The position numbers and the translations under genes were made by a program. This document shows, piece after piece, positions 11,025 to 24,259 of a stretch of DNA of 64,000 nt. How positions within the stretch are numbered: the stretch's first letter is position 1; the number at the start of each line of letters is the position of its first letter. Below the pieces are notes generated by a model, which was not told where the DNA came from, did no database searches, and worked only from the letters and a program-made list of their open reading frames with translations. The stretch lies in the NCBI GenBank assembly GCA_907165135.1, contig OU015567.1:15319001-15383000 (forward strand), written 5' to 3'. Source of the DNA: Oikopleura dioica. Lineage: Eukaryota > Chordata > Appendicularia > Copelata > Oikopleuridae.

Positions 11025-14000
11025 TTAGTCCAGTGTAAGCGCGAGCTTGATTCGGTTCCTTTTCTCCGGAATGCACTGCGCGCAGAGTCCGCCACAACGC
11101 GCCTGCAGGCGAGTTCCGTCGGGCGCGCGCCACATTTTCATCGTCCCGTGGCTGCCCTTGACCATCCAGTTTTGATCCTTGGCGACGGCGAAACCAGTGC
11201 CGGAGAGATTAATTGAGAAGCTTCCTTGTGGACAGTTGCCGGAAGAGAAGCAGTCTCCAGCTTGCGCGAATTTGACTGGGGTACCCTTGGACGTGGAGAA
11301 TGCAACATCGTTTGTAGCAACTTCAAGCGTTTCCGGAAAAAAGCGCAATTTGCTAAAAATAACCTCAGTTAAGACCTGTTAGACAGATGCTTGATTTCTT
11401 ACTGAAATAAGGTCTTTCCTCCCTTGATTTTCGCCTCAGATGCGAGACGTGGCGCGACGCCCTCCACGGGACAGCTAGAATTATCAGCTAATTGGTGGCG
11501 GTAAACAAAGCTGAAATTTTCTTTTTCCAGCAAGGTGATGTATTCTTCTGGATCTGGTGAAGACATAGCAAAGCAAAAGATAGTTATCGGCTTTCCATTT
11601 ATCTGAAGATAAAAATGATTTTCATGAAATATTCTGGAATTACCATAATTTCATATTCGCCGTCTGTAGATGTTGAATTGAGTCTTTGAACATCGCGACA
11701 GTGCATCGCCGTGCATCGTTGTTGATTGCACTTTACGCTCGTGCGAGGCTTTGTCTTGCTACAACTCTTTCCTTCCGGACAAGTAACGGGCCTAGTTTGC
11801 AGCCCGCCGCCACATTTCGCCGAACATGGGCCCCATTCTCCAACTTCCCAGTCGTTTCCAACGCTATCGCAGTTTGGCAAGTTTGAGCAAGCTCTTCGAG
11901 AAAGCGGCGCTGATTTGTGACTGCATGCATTTCTATGTACTTTCGCCCCGTTTGATGGAGATATACAAGTGATTCGACGAGACTTGGTTGGCATTGCGTC
12001 GTTCTCCGACTGGCAGGTTCCTGAGCAACTTCTCCAATTCGACACCTTCCAAATTCCACGGAGGCAGTTATTTTTGCAACCACGTTTTTCTTTCGGTTTT
12101 TCGATCTTATGACATTGCTCTTCCGGCAATTTTTTCTTCGTGTGTCGTTCTTGGCAAAAAACTTCCCTTCCTTGATGACAAGTGCTATCACACTGGGACC
12201 ACTCGGTAGATCTCCACCTTGTGCAATATTTCTCTGCGCGGCATCGTTTGGTCTTCTTTGGTCTGGCAGCGCGGGAATATTTTTTCATGCAGTAGCGGGA
12301 GTGAACGCGCTTGTTGGAATCTTTGACGCAGAAAACCTTTCTGTTTTGCTTTCCATGGCCACATTTTGCATCGCAGCGCGTCCATCTTCCCGTTCTCCAT
12401 TCAAATTGTGGACACGCCTTTTTCCAGCACTCTTCAATCTCAGCTTCTTTGTCTTTCTTTGGAACATGTCGGCAATAAATATCATCTTCGACCCGTCCAT
12501 CATCTCGCACACATTCTTGCTTTCTCGAACGAACTCCTTTATTGCATGTCGCACTGCATTCAGACCATTGAGAATATTTCCAAAGATATCTGCATGAAAA
12601 TAGCTCACAAGAAGCCCGTGCCACTGGTTTTTCGCTTTCGTCACACTCTGATTGATCGTTCTCACGCTCTCCGTTGAGAAGACATTCAACCTGCCGTGTT
12701 TTTACTCCCTGACCACAAGTGGTACTACAGGTGGTCCAGTCACTGGTCACCTCCCACTTTGGTTTGGGAAGTTCACGCTGGCAGCCGGCCAGGGAGAAGC
12801 AAGATTCTTCTATGTCACGTGGTCTGTATTCTGGAGGACAGTCGCGCGAAGGAAGATCTGTTCCGCTTTTCACGCATTTCGCGACTCTTCTTTTAGTCCC
12901 CGATCCGCAACTGTTCGAACATTGTGTCCACGGTTCCAAGGCCCATTCAGACTCATTTGGACAGCGATGAGTATTGCAGGATCTTTGGACAGTCTCGCGC
13001 TCGAGTTTGGGGCAATTCGACGTCAAGCAACGGGCCGATCGACTTTGACTACCTTCTCCGCAACTCGCGCTGCAGACTGACCATTCTCCGAACTCCCAAG
13101 CGTTGCAGTCCTTCATTTCGCACTGCTGGTACATCATTGGCATATTGCTCCGATTGCAGTAAGAGTTATGGACTTTTTGACCGTTACGTTTGCAAATAAC
13201 CGCTCTCGATTGAAGGCCATTTCCGCAAGTAACACTACAACTCGACCATTCTTCTTCTGCCCAGTCCGCGCAGTTATCCAAGTGGCAGACTTCTACGATC
13301 GGCTCAGAAATTTTTCCACAATACTTTTCATCAATGACAACTCCTGTGGAACTTCTACAGACTGCTAGGCGACTTCTCACGCCTCTTCCGCAGCTTGTTG
13401 AACATCCAGTCCATGATCCAAGCTTCCACTTAGCATCAGAGCAATCTTGGTAGCAAGGAATATTTTCTGGCGGTGCAGGGATTCGTTCTTCCTCACAATA
13501 GGTCTTTGCCATTCGCTCTATCGAGCTGTCGATCAGTGAAACCTTTATGCAATAGTTTGATTGCCTCGCTGTTCCTTGGCCGCATGAAGTACTGCATTCG
13601 CCCTGGACGGATCTCCACTCAAGTTTGCATTTTGAAGAGTCGCATTTTTCTGATTCGCTCGATCGTAAGCTTGTTGGGGAACATCTTGACGAGGAAACTA
13701 AGAAAGTGTTGAGTCGATCATTACTTCGAATCAATTGTTACCTGTAGCGCCTGAAATACTGGACCTGCATGTGAGAACGCGTTGCCTGTGACCACCACAT
13801 GGAGAAGAACAACTTGACCAGCCGGAATATTTCCAATCGAATGTTTCGCGAGAAATTTTCCGTTCTGACAAACTGCTGTAGCTATAATTGATTTCCAAAG
13901 AAGCGTAGCGCTGCTTTGTTGACTTGAAAACATAAACTTCTAGCCCATCGCTCATGAGGTGATTGACCTTGATCTGCTCATTCATTTTAGCTCCATATCC

Positions 14001-17000
14001 GGAGTACTCAATGACTAGCGGTCGTGAAGAATCCTCTCCCCAGATGACCTTAGTTTCTTGATTTCGAAAGTCGTGGCCGTTGAAGATTATTTTTCCGTCT
14101 TTTTTCAGGACCAGATAAACTTCATCAGATGCATGCGACTAGAATTAATCAACATTAGCCCGCAATTTTTAAGAAAACTTACATTTAGCTGCTTGATAAC
14201 AAGATTACGAGCTTCGGGAATTTCCGCAACTCGTACAAATCCCCTTCCACGAGGATAAAATCTCTTCCGGAAGGTCTTACAGGTGCTATCATCCCCATTA
14301 CAGACGCCGCAAGTGTCTTCTTTTGCCAAAGAGTCAATGTTTCCGTCACATCCTAGCTCGTGACATTCACCCTAAATGGTAAATGAATTTAAGTTTATAG
14401 TTATTTCATGTTATTAACGCTGGTCATATTTTCGAAATTTAATATTTCGAAAACAAAGAGGACGACGTAAATGAAGGTAACTGACCTTGATACAGATACC
14501 GCTGCGGTCGGGACGACACAAAGTGCCGTCTTGAACAGGACCATTGTTGCTGATGTGCCACGACCTCGCTGGATCAACACAAAAGAGGTTGCACACCCGG
14601 TCAGAGGAGTCCATCCATTGAGCTTTGAGCGCGACTTTCTTTTGAAACTTTTTACACAGTATGTCACGAGGGTCCTCCGTGGAAACAGGGCAGTTACGGT
14701 CTGAGTTACAGAATCTATGCTTTGAGTTTGATCCTTATCAAAGGTTTATCTTGGACGTTCCAAGTTGGAACAATTTTGTAAAAAAATTACCAAGTAAAAC
14801 CTTTCCTTCGCATTCTGCCCCACCATTTTGCGGGATTGGATTGTTACAAATTCGATTTGAACTTGTAATCCCGCCTTTACAAGTCGACGAGCATGACGAC
14901 CAACTTGACCATTGAGACCAACCACCATCTACCGATTCATCGAAAGGTAGATGCGGGTTCGCTTGAGAGCGAGAGACACATTGCTTATGGTAACATGCTT
15001 TTCCAGCAGCGCAAGCAGTTCCATCTGCCCAAGGTTGATGTCTAGTCGCGCACAGTTCCGACCCGTCTCTGGCTCTTGTCTTGCACCAGAGCTTTGAGCA
15101 GCTCGGGCCTCGTGAGCAGCTTGTACTATCATGACCAAAGACTATAAATAACTATCAAAAAAGCCCATCAAATTTGTAAATTTCCACTATTCGGAAGCTG
15201 TCAGTCTGATCCTTCCTCGCTTAAAATGAAATGATATTATGATTCCTACCTAGTTTGCATTGAACATCCGGTGATATATGAGTCCTGCCAGTGTAGAGGG
15301 AAGCCTGTGGCTGGATCAAAGTTGGACTTCGCACCGAAAACTCCCGCGTCCTACGCATCATGCAGTTTCCTAGTCCTTGATTGATGAGGTCGCCGATCTT
15401 CTGCGATGAGCACTTCGACCACATCCAAGGTCCGATCATTGTTTCTGATGGATAAAGGAAGACGGAGCCCATGATACCTTCTTCCTTCGCGATCGCCTTG
15501 AAAAACATGGTATAGAGCGGTTATAAGGGCAAGTACAATTGCTAACTGCTCGATTTTCGTAAGAACTATACCTGGCATCGTGGGTGATCGTCATGAATGG
15601 CACCAAGTAAGTGCCCAATCTCGTGGGTAATAGTGTAAGCTGTAGCCATGCCTGTGTCCTCAATAATCGCGCAGGATTTACTTGGTGAACAGATTTTGTA
15701 CTTTTCCGCCAATCCAAGTGTGTTACAACTGGGGTCGTTAAGCGAACATAAGTTTTTTTTGGTTATGAGCACAGAGGTATCCCAGTGTTTTTTGTCAAGC
15801 GGGTTGTGGTAGTTTTGGTCGGCTTGCCATCGACAAAACTTTTGAATGGCTTGATAACTGGGCTTCTTTAAAAATGTCTTCACAAAATAGTAATTGTCGT
15901 TATCAAGCCGTTCCTTAGATAAAAGCAAGTCGGCATCAATCGTATCACCAGCGTAGTAAAATAGATTATCAGAACGATAGGGCATAATCTCAGTCCTATT
16001 CGTAAAAGTTCGCAAAAAGTTCAACTACCTATTTAACGCGTTTATTTGCGCACTTGGTATAAAATAAATTGATGGCAAAAGTTTAATCTCAAAGATCTTT
16101 GCCGGAAAGACGGCTTGGTTTATTGCGCGGAGATCGAGAGATTTTGGGAATTGGATAAGCTCGTCAGACCGTTTTTGCGAACAATTGCCTGACAACTTTC
16201 AGCGTAATATCTTGGCCAAGGGAAGGATGCCGGATGATTCCAGCGACGATGGCCATGATTAGGGATTCTCACGGAAAAACAAAGTGAACTCAATTTTCAT
16301 AAAACTTTCACTCTAGATGTATTTTTTTCCGCTGATTCCAAATATGCCAAAATCATTATGAAATTCCGAGTAAGTGGTAATTTACAGCTGATAACGTCGC
16401 TTGGTGGTAAGCCCTAGTACTTGGTTCGGTTTGGAAGTAATCCTTGACTCTGAGTCGACTAATTCTTAGTAAACGGGTAGCTTACCACTTCCGGGAACTT
16501 TTTTGTCCAGACAACCCGCCGTTATTTGTGACAGATTTCCTACAGTAGGTCAAAGTGTGCACCCATCGAGAATATGAAGGGCGCGCTAATGCTTTCCAGG
16601 CCTCCCGGGGAGCGCGTAAAGCACTAGCGCGCCGTCACTTTCAGTCGATCATCGGCAGATTTCTGGAGGTATGAGTCTCCCATATTCTCAAAACTTTCAC
16701 AGAGTCTTAAGAAAAGTATGCTTGAGAACATATCCAAAATTCAGCGTTTTTTAAGCTTGTTTGGGGGCTCAAAAGTAAGAGAAACTCATTTCCGGGCCGC
16801 GCTCAGCCCGTAATGCACTACCGCGGCGCCAACCTTGGTCAGTCAACAGGTGGTTTTGGAAGGTTCTAGTCAATCCATAGTCTTCAAAATTTGAGTGATA
16901 CTGGCATAGGGTCTGTTTTATAACATATCTAAAAATCACAAAATTATAAGCTTGTTTGCGCATAGAAAAGTCGTGTTTTGTGTGAATTTTGCTGATTTCG

Positions 17001-17732
17001 AGGGTATTTTGCCAAAAAAACTATTTTTTGAAAGCAGATAATGAATAAGCTTCATCATTTTAGTAAGCTCGAAATGTTTTTCGCTCAAATTGTCCTGAAA
17101 AAATCAGAATAGCATTTGACAATTTTGAGTGCAGAAGGCCGCGCCGCGCGCAATTTTTCCGTGAGAATCCCTAGCCATGATCTTTGCCAAGTAGTTTTCG
17201 ATGGAAATGACGCTGCTTCCAAGTTGACGGAAAAATCGAGTCATAGAAGGGTCCACAAAAACGGCGACTCTGAGTTCTCGAGGAACTACATATCGTTTTC
17301 TTCGAGTGTGCGAGTTCTTAAATTTTTTATTATTTCATACGCTCATACTTTAAATGAGGAAGTGCTGACTAGAAATTGGCTTGAAAATCGAATCTAAAAC
17401 AACTTCCGTCATTGGTACGAGATCAAGGTTACGCGGCGGCATTAAGGGATCAACTATCCAGATCACTTACACGAGTTGGACGGGTGAAGTGACGAGAGGT
17501 CCGGAAGTCCCTTGGCAATGTGTCCTGCTCCGAGTTTTCTCCACAACTAGCCTCGCCATTGACTTTTCTTCTAGCAGCTTCAAGTTCGTCATCAAAGTCG
17601 AGATCAATCCTGCCATGCTGTCTGTCTTCAATGAAGCCAGTCTGAAAGCTAAAAGTCAAAACAAATCTTGACCGTTGTTCCTTGAAAATAATTCTAAATC
17701 AATTCAAAAATCATCAAAAGTGCCAAAAACAT
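11025..17732 (-). CDS. ADAMTS9/20-like: ADAMTS9/20-type (GON-1 family) secreted metalloprotease
   Basis: Secreted matrix metalloprotease, read right to left. A candidate signal start MFLALLMIF is at 17732 (uncertain). A pro-region exon (about 17470-17660) is followed by a furin site and mature start RRKRYVVPRELRVAVF (17182-17319). The catalytic domain contains the zinc site HEIGHLLGAIHD (about 15600). Then come a disintegrin-like part, the first TSP1 module (WSSWSSCSSTCKGG), Cys-rich and spacer parts, and at least eleven more TSP1 modules in one long exon (11599-13734, for example WTGCSTSCGRG and WTTCSTTCGQG). The end is a GON domain (NCPQGSFSINLSGTGF, CGGLCAQC). A GON domain after many TSP1 repeats is specific to ADAMTS9, ADAMTS20 and worm GON-1, which cleave proteoglycans and guide cell migration. 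The catalytic exon is split by a 914-bp transposon at 16260-17173; skipping it joins NYLAKIM to AIVAGII in frame. The join near 16160, after the VVRQLFAK segment, is unclear: the frame stops soon after an A5 run. Confidence 0.9.
16260..17173. mobile_element. Inverted-repeat (hAT-like) element inside the ADAMTS catalytic exon
   Basis: The termini are perfect 20-bp inverted repeats starting TAGGGATTCTCACGG. The flanks carry an exact 8-bp duplication GCCATGAT (16252-16259 and 17174-17181). It is 914 bp with no transposase. The interior has loosely similar GC-rich blocks (about 16560-16700 and 16760-16870) but is not one long hairpin. On the gene's strand, reading into the element from ATCATGGC stops after about 24 codons. 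Confidence 0.9.
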
Positions 17733-17920
17733 CCGCAACGACCTTGTTTCCGGAGTAAAATGATAATTAATCGTAAATCAGCGGGAGCTTGATTTAATGC
17801 AGCGCTGAAAATAGAAAAAGTCACAAGACATTATCATAAATGTCCGAAAGGAAAGCCTCGCGAAGAGCAATTAATCCTGTCTAATTGGACCTTGTCTACT
17901 TTGCTACCAAGAGAATCTTT

Positions 17921-18290
17921 CAGGGTTAGGGTTAGGGTCAGAGCTGCAAATTTGCTGAACTGAGTGAGCTGAGCCAACTGAGAGCGACTGCTCAGCTCAG
18001 CTCAGTTATCTTTGAAATCTGATCAGCTCACCTCAGACAATATTCACTCAGCTCAGCTCAGCACAATTATTTTCGAACAAGATCTGTACTGCTCAGCTCA
18101 GCTCAACTCAGACAATTATCACTTAGCTCAGCTTAGCTCAGCTCAACCAGCTCAGCTCAGCTCTAATTAGGGTCCGCTCAGCTCAGCTCCGCTCAATGAC
18201 CTCTGAAAAGGCCAGATCAGCTCAGCTCAGCCAAGTAATCTCCGAAATAAGCCAGCTCAGCTCACCTCAGCAAAAATAAAGCAAAATTTC
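17921..18290. repeat. Telomere-like patch followed by CAGCT-rich degenerate array
   Basis: A short TTAGGG patch (17921-17937) is followed by about 340 bp of imperfect pentamer repeats built from CTCAG and GCTCA units, interrupted by short AT-rich spacers at intervals of roughly 60 bp. The repeat is partly self-complementary through AGCT cores. A single echo occurs near 22345-22385. No gene overlaps it. Confidence 0.8.
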
Positions 18291-19571
18291 CAACTCTGGT
18301 TAAGGTTTTATCTTTTTCTAAAAAATCTTCTCGATGTACTTTTGTACTGACAAGTTCATAACGATCTATTCATTTAATAATCTTCCAACAAAGCGGCTTG
18401 GCTTTTTATAAAAATGATTCTGCCGACTGACCAAGTTTTGATAGTCCGGCTTTGAGTGAAAGTATATTGTTTATGCAGCGTAAATTCTCCATAATTATTA
18501 AACGAAACCGGGGATTACGCGAATAATGACCGCGAGAGTCCCCAAATTCGTCGCACAATGGCCTCTTCGCACTTTTACTTTAAATATTTAATTCTTCTGA
18601 AATGTATAGCTTAACTAAATATTCAGCGCAAACGCGGGCCTTTATCCTGTTTGAAGTAAGATGAGTACTGAATTTTAACGAGGTCAATTCTGAAATCGCC
18701 AATTATTTTGACAGGAGGGGCACAATTTAAGTCAAAATTAATTAGCCCCGATATTTTAAGCTTCTATTTTTAGATTCACAATTGAAATCTCCGGAAGTCG
18801 GAAAGTCTCAAGAATCTGCTTTTTTCGCTGATTCATCGAGGTCTAATTATTTTGAATGTGTCACTCGTAATTGTCAAGTTCTGCTTCCTCTAGTCTAGTC
18901 TTTCTATGCCAAATGAATGATTCGTTAGCAAATTTCCTACTCTAAGAAAATGACTGTCTCAGTATTTATGTGCCAAATTGATGACTAAATAAGAAAGGTC
19001 TTTTGCAGGTCGTAACTTATAAATTGCAAAAGAAGTCGATTGGGGTTATTTCCGTTGTTAATTACATTTGATTTGATTTGAGTACTATTACAGTAATGGA
19101 TAGCGTTTTCTTTGATCTTCTAATTATAGCCCAGCGCTAAGCTGTATTGACGCTCTTACAGGTAGGCTATCAGGTCAGATCTCTCGGCCAGAGAGTTTCG
19201 ACTGCCAAGTGCAATTAGCGCAGCAACAAATCATCCCACCCACCTTTCTCTCTGCCCAGTACCACTAGAATATGAATAGAAAGGAAGAAAACCGCATGAC
19301 CTGGGATCAACCAGAAGAAACTATTTTTAGAGGTGCAATAAGTACCCTCACCTCTCAGAATAAAAAATATTTACAGGGAAACAATACGAAGCAAAACTTT
19401 TCGACCCCTGCAATCTTACAGTCCCTCGCTGGTACAGTACCTGTTCGCAAATGTTGACAAATGCAGAAGAATATCGGTCGTGATATGTTCTTTGATCGGG
19501 GAACTTCAAGAAAAAGGAAGATATTATATCTTAGTATATCTTAGATATACTGTCAATCAATTTGAAAGACT
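18291..19571. other. Intergenic stretch
   Basis: AT-rich sequence with no supported gene. A 61-codon open frame at 19272-19457 on the plus strand is Asn/Gln/Lys-rich, without motif or splice partner. Confidence 0.55.
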
Positions 19572-20160
19572 TCAAGACTTCAGTCTACAAAAGTTCGCTT
19601 TATCAGTTACATAAGAGCTGATAAGCACCAGCCGCGTAGGCAGACAAGAAGGAGAAGAAGCGGGAATTCCTAGTAAAAGATAAAATCCTCGTTGTAAGTT
19701 CCCTTTCCTTCCAAAATAAGTGCAATTTTCCGCGATGACAGAATCTTCATCAGTCGAAGAAAGTTCATCGAAATCGTGTGGGACGCGAAGCTCGTAGTTT
19801 TCTTCATCGATCACGCGAATTTGTTTGAGCAGTAGGAGGTGTCTTCGTCCTTCCTTCTCCACGATCAACTCCTTATCACTTCTGCTCGCTAAAGATCGTT
19901 TCCTATTCTTTGGGTTGCAAACTGGAAGAGCGCTAGAAGACAGAAAAAAGCTAGAAGCAACCAATTTCCTTTTTCTCCTCGTTGACTGGCGCGTAATTTC
20001 TGATCGTAGCTGGGCAAAGTTCTCTTCTGATGAATCGTAAAAGCGAATCGCCCCATCTTTGCTTTCCCCATCTGGAAAGTAAAATTTAAAATAAAGCAAC
20101 CGTAAAACAAAAGCTTCGACAGCTGAAAAAGTAACTATGATTTATGGCATCCCTACGCAT
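19572..20160 (-). CDS. Possible uncharacterised secreted basic protein, two exons
   Basis: A long exon opens after a TTTCCAG acceptor near 20072 and runs to a stop at 19572. Its roughly 165 residues include two dibasic stretches (RRKRKL and NPKNRKRSL) and an acidic patch (DELSSTDEDS). A possible first exon with ATG at 20160 has only about 20 residues, and the junction phase is not settled: a GT donor gives the wrong frame and a GG donor would be needed. A hydrophobic stretch (WLLLAFFCLLALFQF) exists in another frame of the same exon, so the frame itself is not certain. No family is recognised. Confidence 0.4.
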
Positions 20161-23100
20161 GGACGAACAAATAGCGCGAATTAATTGTCCCACTAATGAT
20201 TTCATTAATGACAAACAATAATTTCATCAGCAAGTTCGCGTTAGAATGAACGACTACAGTTAATAAGAAGCTGCTACTAAATTGATGGTCTCGGAGTCAG
20301 GGCGGCTCGGAGTAACGGAAACATAATTCACACCATGCACAGTATTTCTTCCGGCTTCGGAAGCGGTAAACATATATCAGTCCGTTTTTTATTATAAAAG
20401 TTCAATTTCATTCGAGTTTTTACGTATTTGTCTTACAAACATTCTTTTTCGAATATTCTCGGAGAAATTCAAACTAGAACTGGGCTCGATTTTTTTCTTG
20501 CATTTTGGGATTTCCCTGTTTATTTCTAAATCAGCAGAATTGAAAATTCAAGAACAGAGGCGCTACCGTCGATAATCGGCGTTTAAATTAGCGTCAATGT
20601 TTGCTTTGTGCGAACTTTTTGAAAGTCAAATTATCGATGATTATGTATTTTATGTTGCGCGAATGAAAAGGATATTGTTCCGGCGGAACCGCGGCTCGTC
20701 TTTAGACACATTGGACCTTATTAAATCTCAAGTTCAAACATAAAACTTCTTTTACGAGCACAAACATTTGCATAATTCGTAAAAAGAAAGAATTTCAGAA
20801 GCCGGAGAAGGCCGGTACATAATATCTACAGTAGCGCTGCTAACTTATTTTAACCGCGAAATTTAAAAGCAGCTGAAAATTTTGGCGCGACTTCAAGAAT
20901 TTGCCTAACTAATTCGGTGCTCCACCCATTTGTCAGAGTTTTTTCGTGAGAGTGATCATTTCTAGCCTTTAATTTTCGCTAGTAAATTACTATCGGTTAT
21001 CTCTTGAGCTCTGATGAATCGATGCTCCTTTCCCTGCGCTAGAATTCTACAGTAGATGCTCAATCTGGATCATCAACAATTTGGTAAAGCTTCGAGCAGT
21101 CAATTCAGAATTTTAATCGTATGAAAATGATTCGATAATTTTTCTGGATCCCGCACAATAAAAACTATAATCACTCGGTAATCTCATTCGAAACTAAAAT
21201 CTCAGACTTTCCGCTGGCTTACCGTCAGAAAGAGAAAACTGTCTAACATTGAACATAAATTTGACACTTCCTTTGATCCATTCATAGCGAGTTAATCCTC
21301 CTCAATTACTACTACTGTGCTAAGGAAGTCAAACAAAAAGTTCGAGGGCAAAAACGTGTGGGCTTCAACTGTATCTGACAGTAGAGATGTCAATTCGAAC
21401 TGTTTATTTTTAACCTTTGGGAACTCGTTAATTCAATTAAAAAAAAACTTGGCCGGGTGGTGTGTAAAGAAGCTATTTAGGGAATACTGTTGTTTCAAGA
21501 AGTTTATCCCTGTACACTCTAATTGTGGCGAACAAAAAAGTCTGAAGAGGAGTGCTTCCCATCAGAATGGATTCTGCTTCGGTGACATATTTATGGCAGG
21601 CGGAAATTGAAATGCTCTTGAAGCCGAATTCGCTACTATTTGACGCTACTGTAAATATATCGAACTATTGAAGCCGGTGCAGGATATTCTTCTAAAGAAA
21701 GTTGTGGTGGAGGAATCGTAAAATGGCAATTTGGGAAGGTCAAACTCACCCGGAAAACATGGGCCCCACCGGGAAAAGCAAATTTATTCTGGCTTTGCAC
21801 AGGTTCTCAAATCATCATACCCACTGTCAGCTGCATATTATATGTCAAGTGGGTGACATGCCCTTACCAAAGTGACTCTTAATGTCATGTTCATGGATTA
21901 ATTATCGCGGCCAGGGCTAGAAATCCCCGTCTGATTTGACACGCCGGTTATCTTGAAGGAGACCTATCCAAAAAGTCCTCATTCATCGGGAGTTTGGGGT
22001 ACTGCCCTCAAGGCAGAACGAATTTTCCCTCGAGTCTGTTGCATAAAAATGACCAAAAAAGGGTTAGGGTAATTCCAACCAAAAAGCCAAAGAAACGATA
22101 CCATTAGAAGAGACTATTATTTTGATTGTGACCTTGAGCTGTCAAGAACTTGCGCTACTGTTTGAGTACAATGTACACACAATTTCATGCAACTTTCGAA
22201 ATTAAGTACTTACAGTGGATTAACGAAGAAATCAGCCAGAGGAGAAGTTTTCGTACCATACTTATCTCTACTTTGCCTATGTCATGCCTACTCTGTGGAC
22301 CGGTGAAAAGAGGACAGTTCTATTCTTGTGGCACTAGAATTCGAGCTCAGAACAGAGCTAGAAGCCGCTCAAGCTATTGAGCTGAGTGCGGCGCGCGTAG
22401 AGAGCGCTCGCGCGTCGTAATAGGTGGCGCCGCCTTGGAAACGGGTTAAGATTTTTTCATGCCACCCAGGTTGGACTTGGCTTTCTTTACTTCAATGGGA
22501 AAGTACTGGTCGGTGCTACTGTCTTCATAATTTCGGCATTATCGAGCAGCTTTTTTAATGATAACTATCCATTTTTTTTCAATAAAATGAAGAAACAATG
22601 AGGTTTAATTGCAATTTCATCAGTAGTATTGAGCAATATTCTTCAGTAAAAAACGATACGCAGGCGATCAAAACATTACTTCTCAGAGTTATTTATTGAA
22701 TATTATCATCGCAATAAACGTAAGGGATTAATAACTACCGGTTCACTTTCTCCCAGCGAAAATTTCGATTATCTCAAGTTTCTGATCTGATAATTCCCCA
22801 CTTGGATCCTTCTGAAATTCTCAAATTTCCATCCATTCTCCCGGCGAAAATTTATGAATAAATTTCAACAAATATTTTCAAAGACGAATGTTAAGTTTTT
22901 TCTTTGTCTATCAAAGTGACCGTTAAGTGCGGTTAAGACATCCTAAGTGCCCGACTCCTTCAAAATTATAATTCTAAATTGTTGTTTGAAAATTGAAAAA
23001 TTTCCATTTTCAGAATACCGTTCATCAGAAGCAGTAGAAAGCAAGATTCAAAGGAACGCGTTGACACGGAAATTTATGCAAGTTTTGAACCCAATTCAGG

Positions 23101-24259
23101 AGGTCGATGGGGATTTACTCTTTTTACAAGAAGAGTTACAGAGCTTTTTTTCAAAAGGGAAGGGGAGTCGACTTTGACCTTTTCAGGCCATAAACTTCAA
23201 AGGCCAAAACTGAAAGAGCTTCCTGTGGATGCGATAATCAGTTCTGGACAGCGGAGAGACCAGATATCAAAATATCATTTCGTACAGTAAAATCGACAAA
23301 GGAACAATGGATGGCTTCGGATTCAAGTACAAGTTAGCAACCAGAAATGACCATAAACTACCTTGTTTGCGACCACCGGCGGCCTCGCGCTACTCTCACT
23401 TTTATACGCTGCTAAACCGCAGAATACAACGGCAAGTCCTTATGACAATTAATGAACCGGGCGCAATAATCCCTATAGCTTGAGAATTATGCAATGGTAT
23501 CATTATGTAATTGAAGCATTTGTGCTCAATACAAAGTTTTAATAAATTAAATTTAAGAAATAATACAGCTTGAAGTTGGAACGCAACTTGAATACGCAGA
23601 AACTTTCTGATTTGGTGTGAAACAAAATCGCTACTAGAAGAGGCCAGGTTCAAGTGAGTCGGTGTAAACTTAACTCAGCAGGCACACATCTGCTTTGTCC
23701 GCCGGTTCTGAGCCCCTTTGCGCGCCTAGAATTACTGCTACGATAAGTGGTGGGTTAGCCCATCGAGAGTGGGAGCTCTTTGCGTCCTGCGGTGACTAAT
23801 GCTTCTACAAATAATGCTCGTTCAAGTGCTGATCTTGCTTCGATACAAATCACAAAAAAAGACACGAACACCAGGTGCCAGAACAGCGTATATTTTTAAA
23901 TAAAAGTCTGAGAGCCTTGAAATTAGACTATTATATTAAAAGAGGAATGTTCCTCTTAGGGAGAAAACATCCGATTTGATAGTCAGAATGTTTAAATTTG
24001 GATTTTGGCGACTTTCCAAAGCCAATTCAGATAAACTATCAAATACTCAAGAATTACGGAATAAAAGACGCACTGGGAAAACTCTCTGGGCCCTCGTAAA
24101 CGCATGTTCCGTAGCCGTTATTTTAATCTATCCCACTGACCATAATGAGGACCATCTGTTTACGAGAGCGTTCTCAGACTTTCAATTTCCATATTGACGC
24201 TGACCCGCCCCGAATTTTTACAGAAGTAAGAATTTTCTTTATTTTGAAGAAAACCACAT
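20161..24259. other. Four-kilobase gene-poor region
   Basis: I see no convincing complete gene. Open frames at 21317-21610, 22150-22380 and 23976-24197 lack motifs. The best candidate exon is on the plus strand at about 23012-23290: a T-rich acceptor (TTTCCATTTTCAG) is followed by 93 open codons with protein-like composition (for example SGGRWGFTLFTRRVTE) ending in a stop, but no upstream exon is evident. A short telomere-like patch is at 22062-22070. Confidence 0.5.

Noticed and set aside
12109..12597. 162-residue plus-strand frame within the ADAMTS TSP1 exon
   Set aside because: Antisense to regularly spaced TSP1 modules with conserved Trp and Cys; clearly a shadow.
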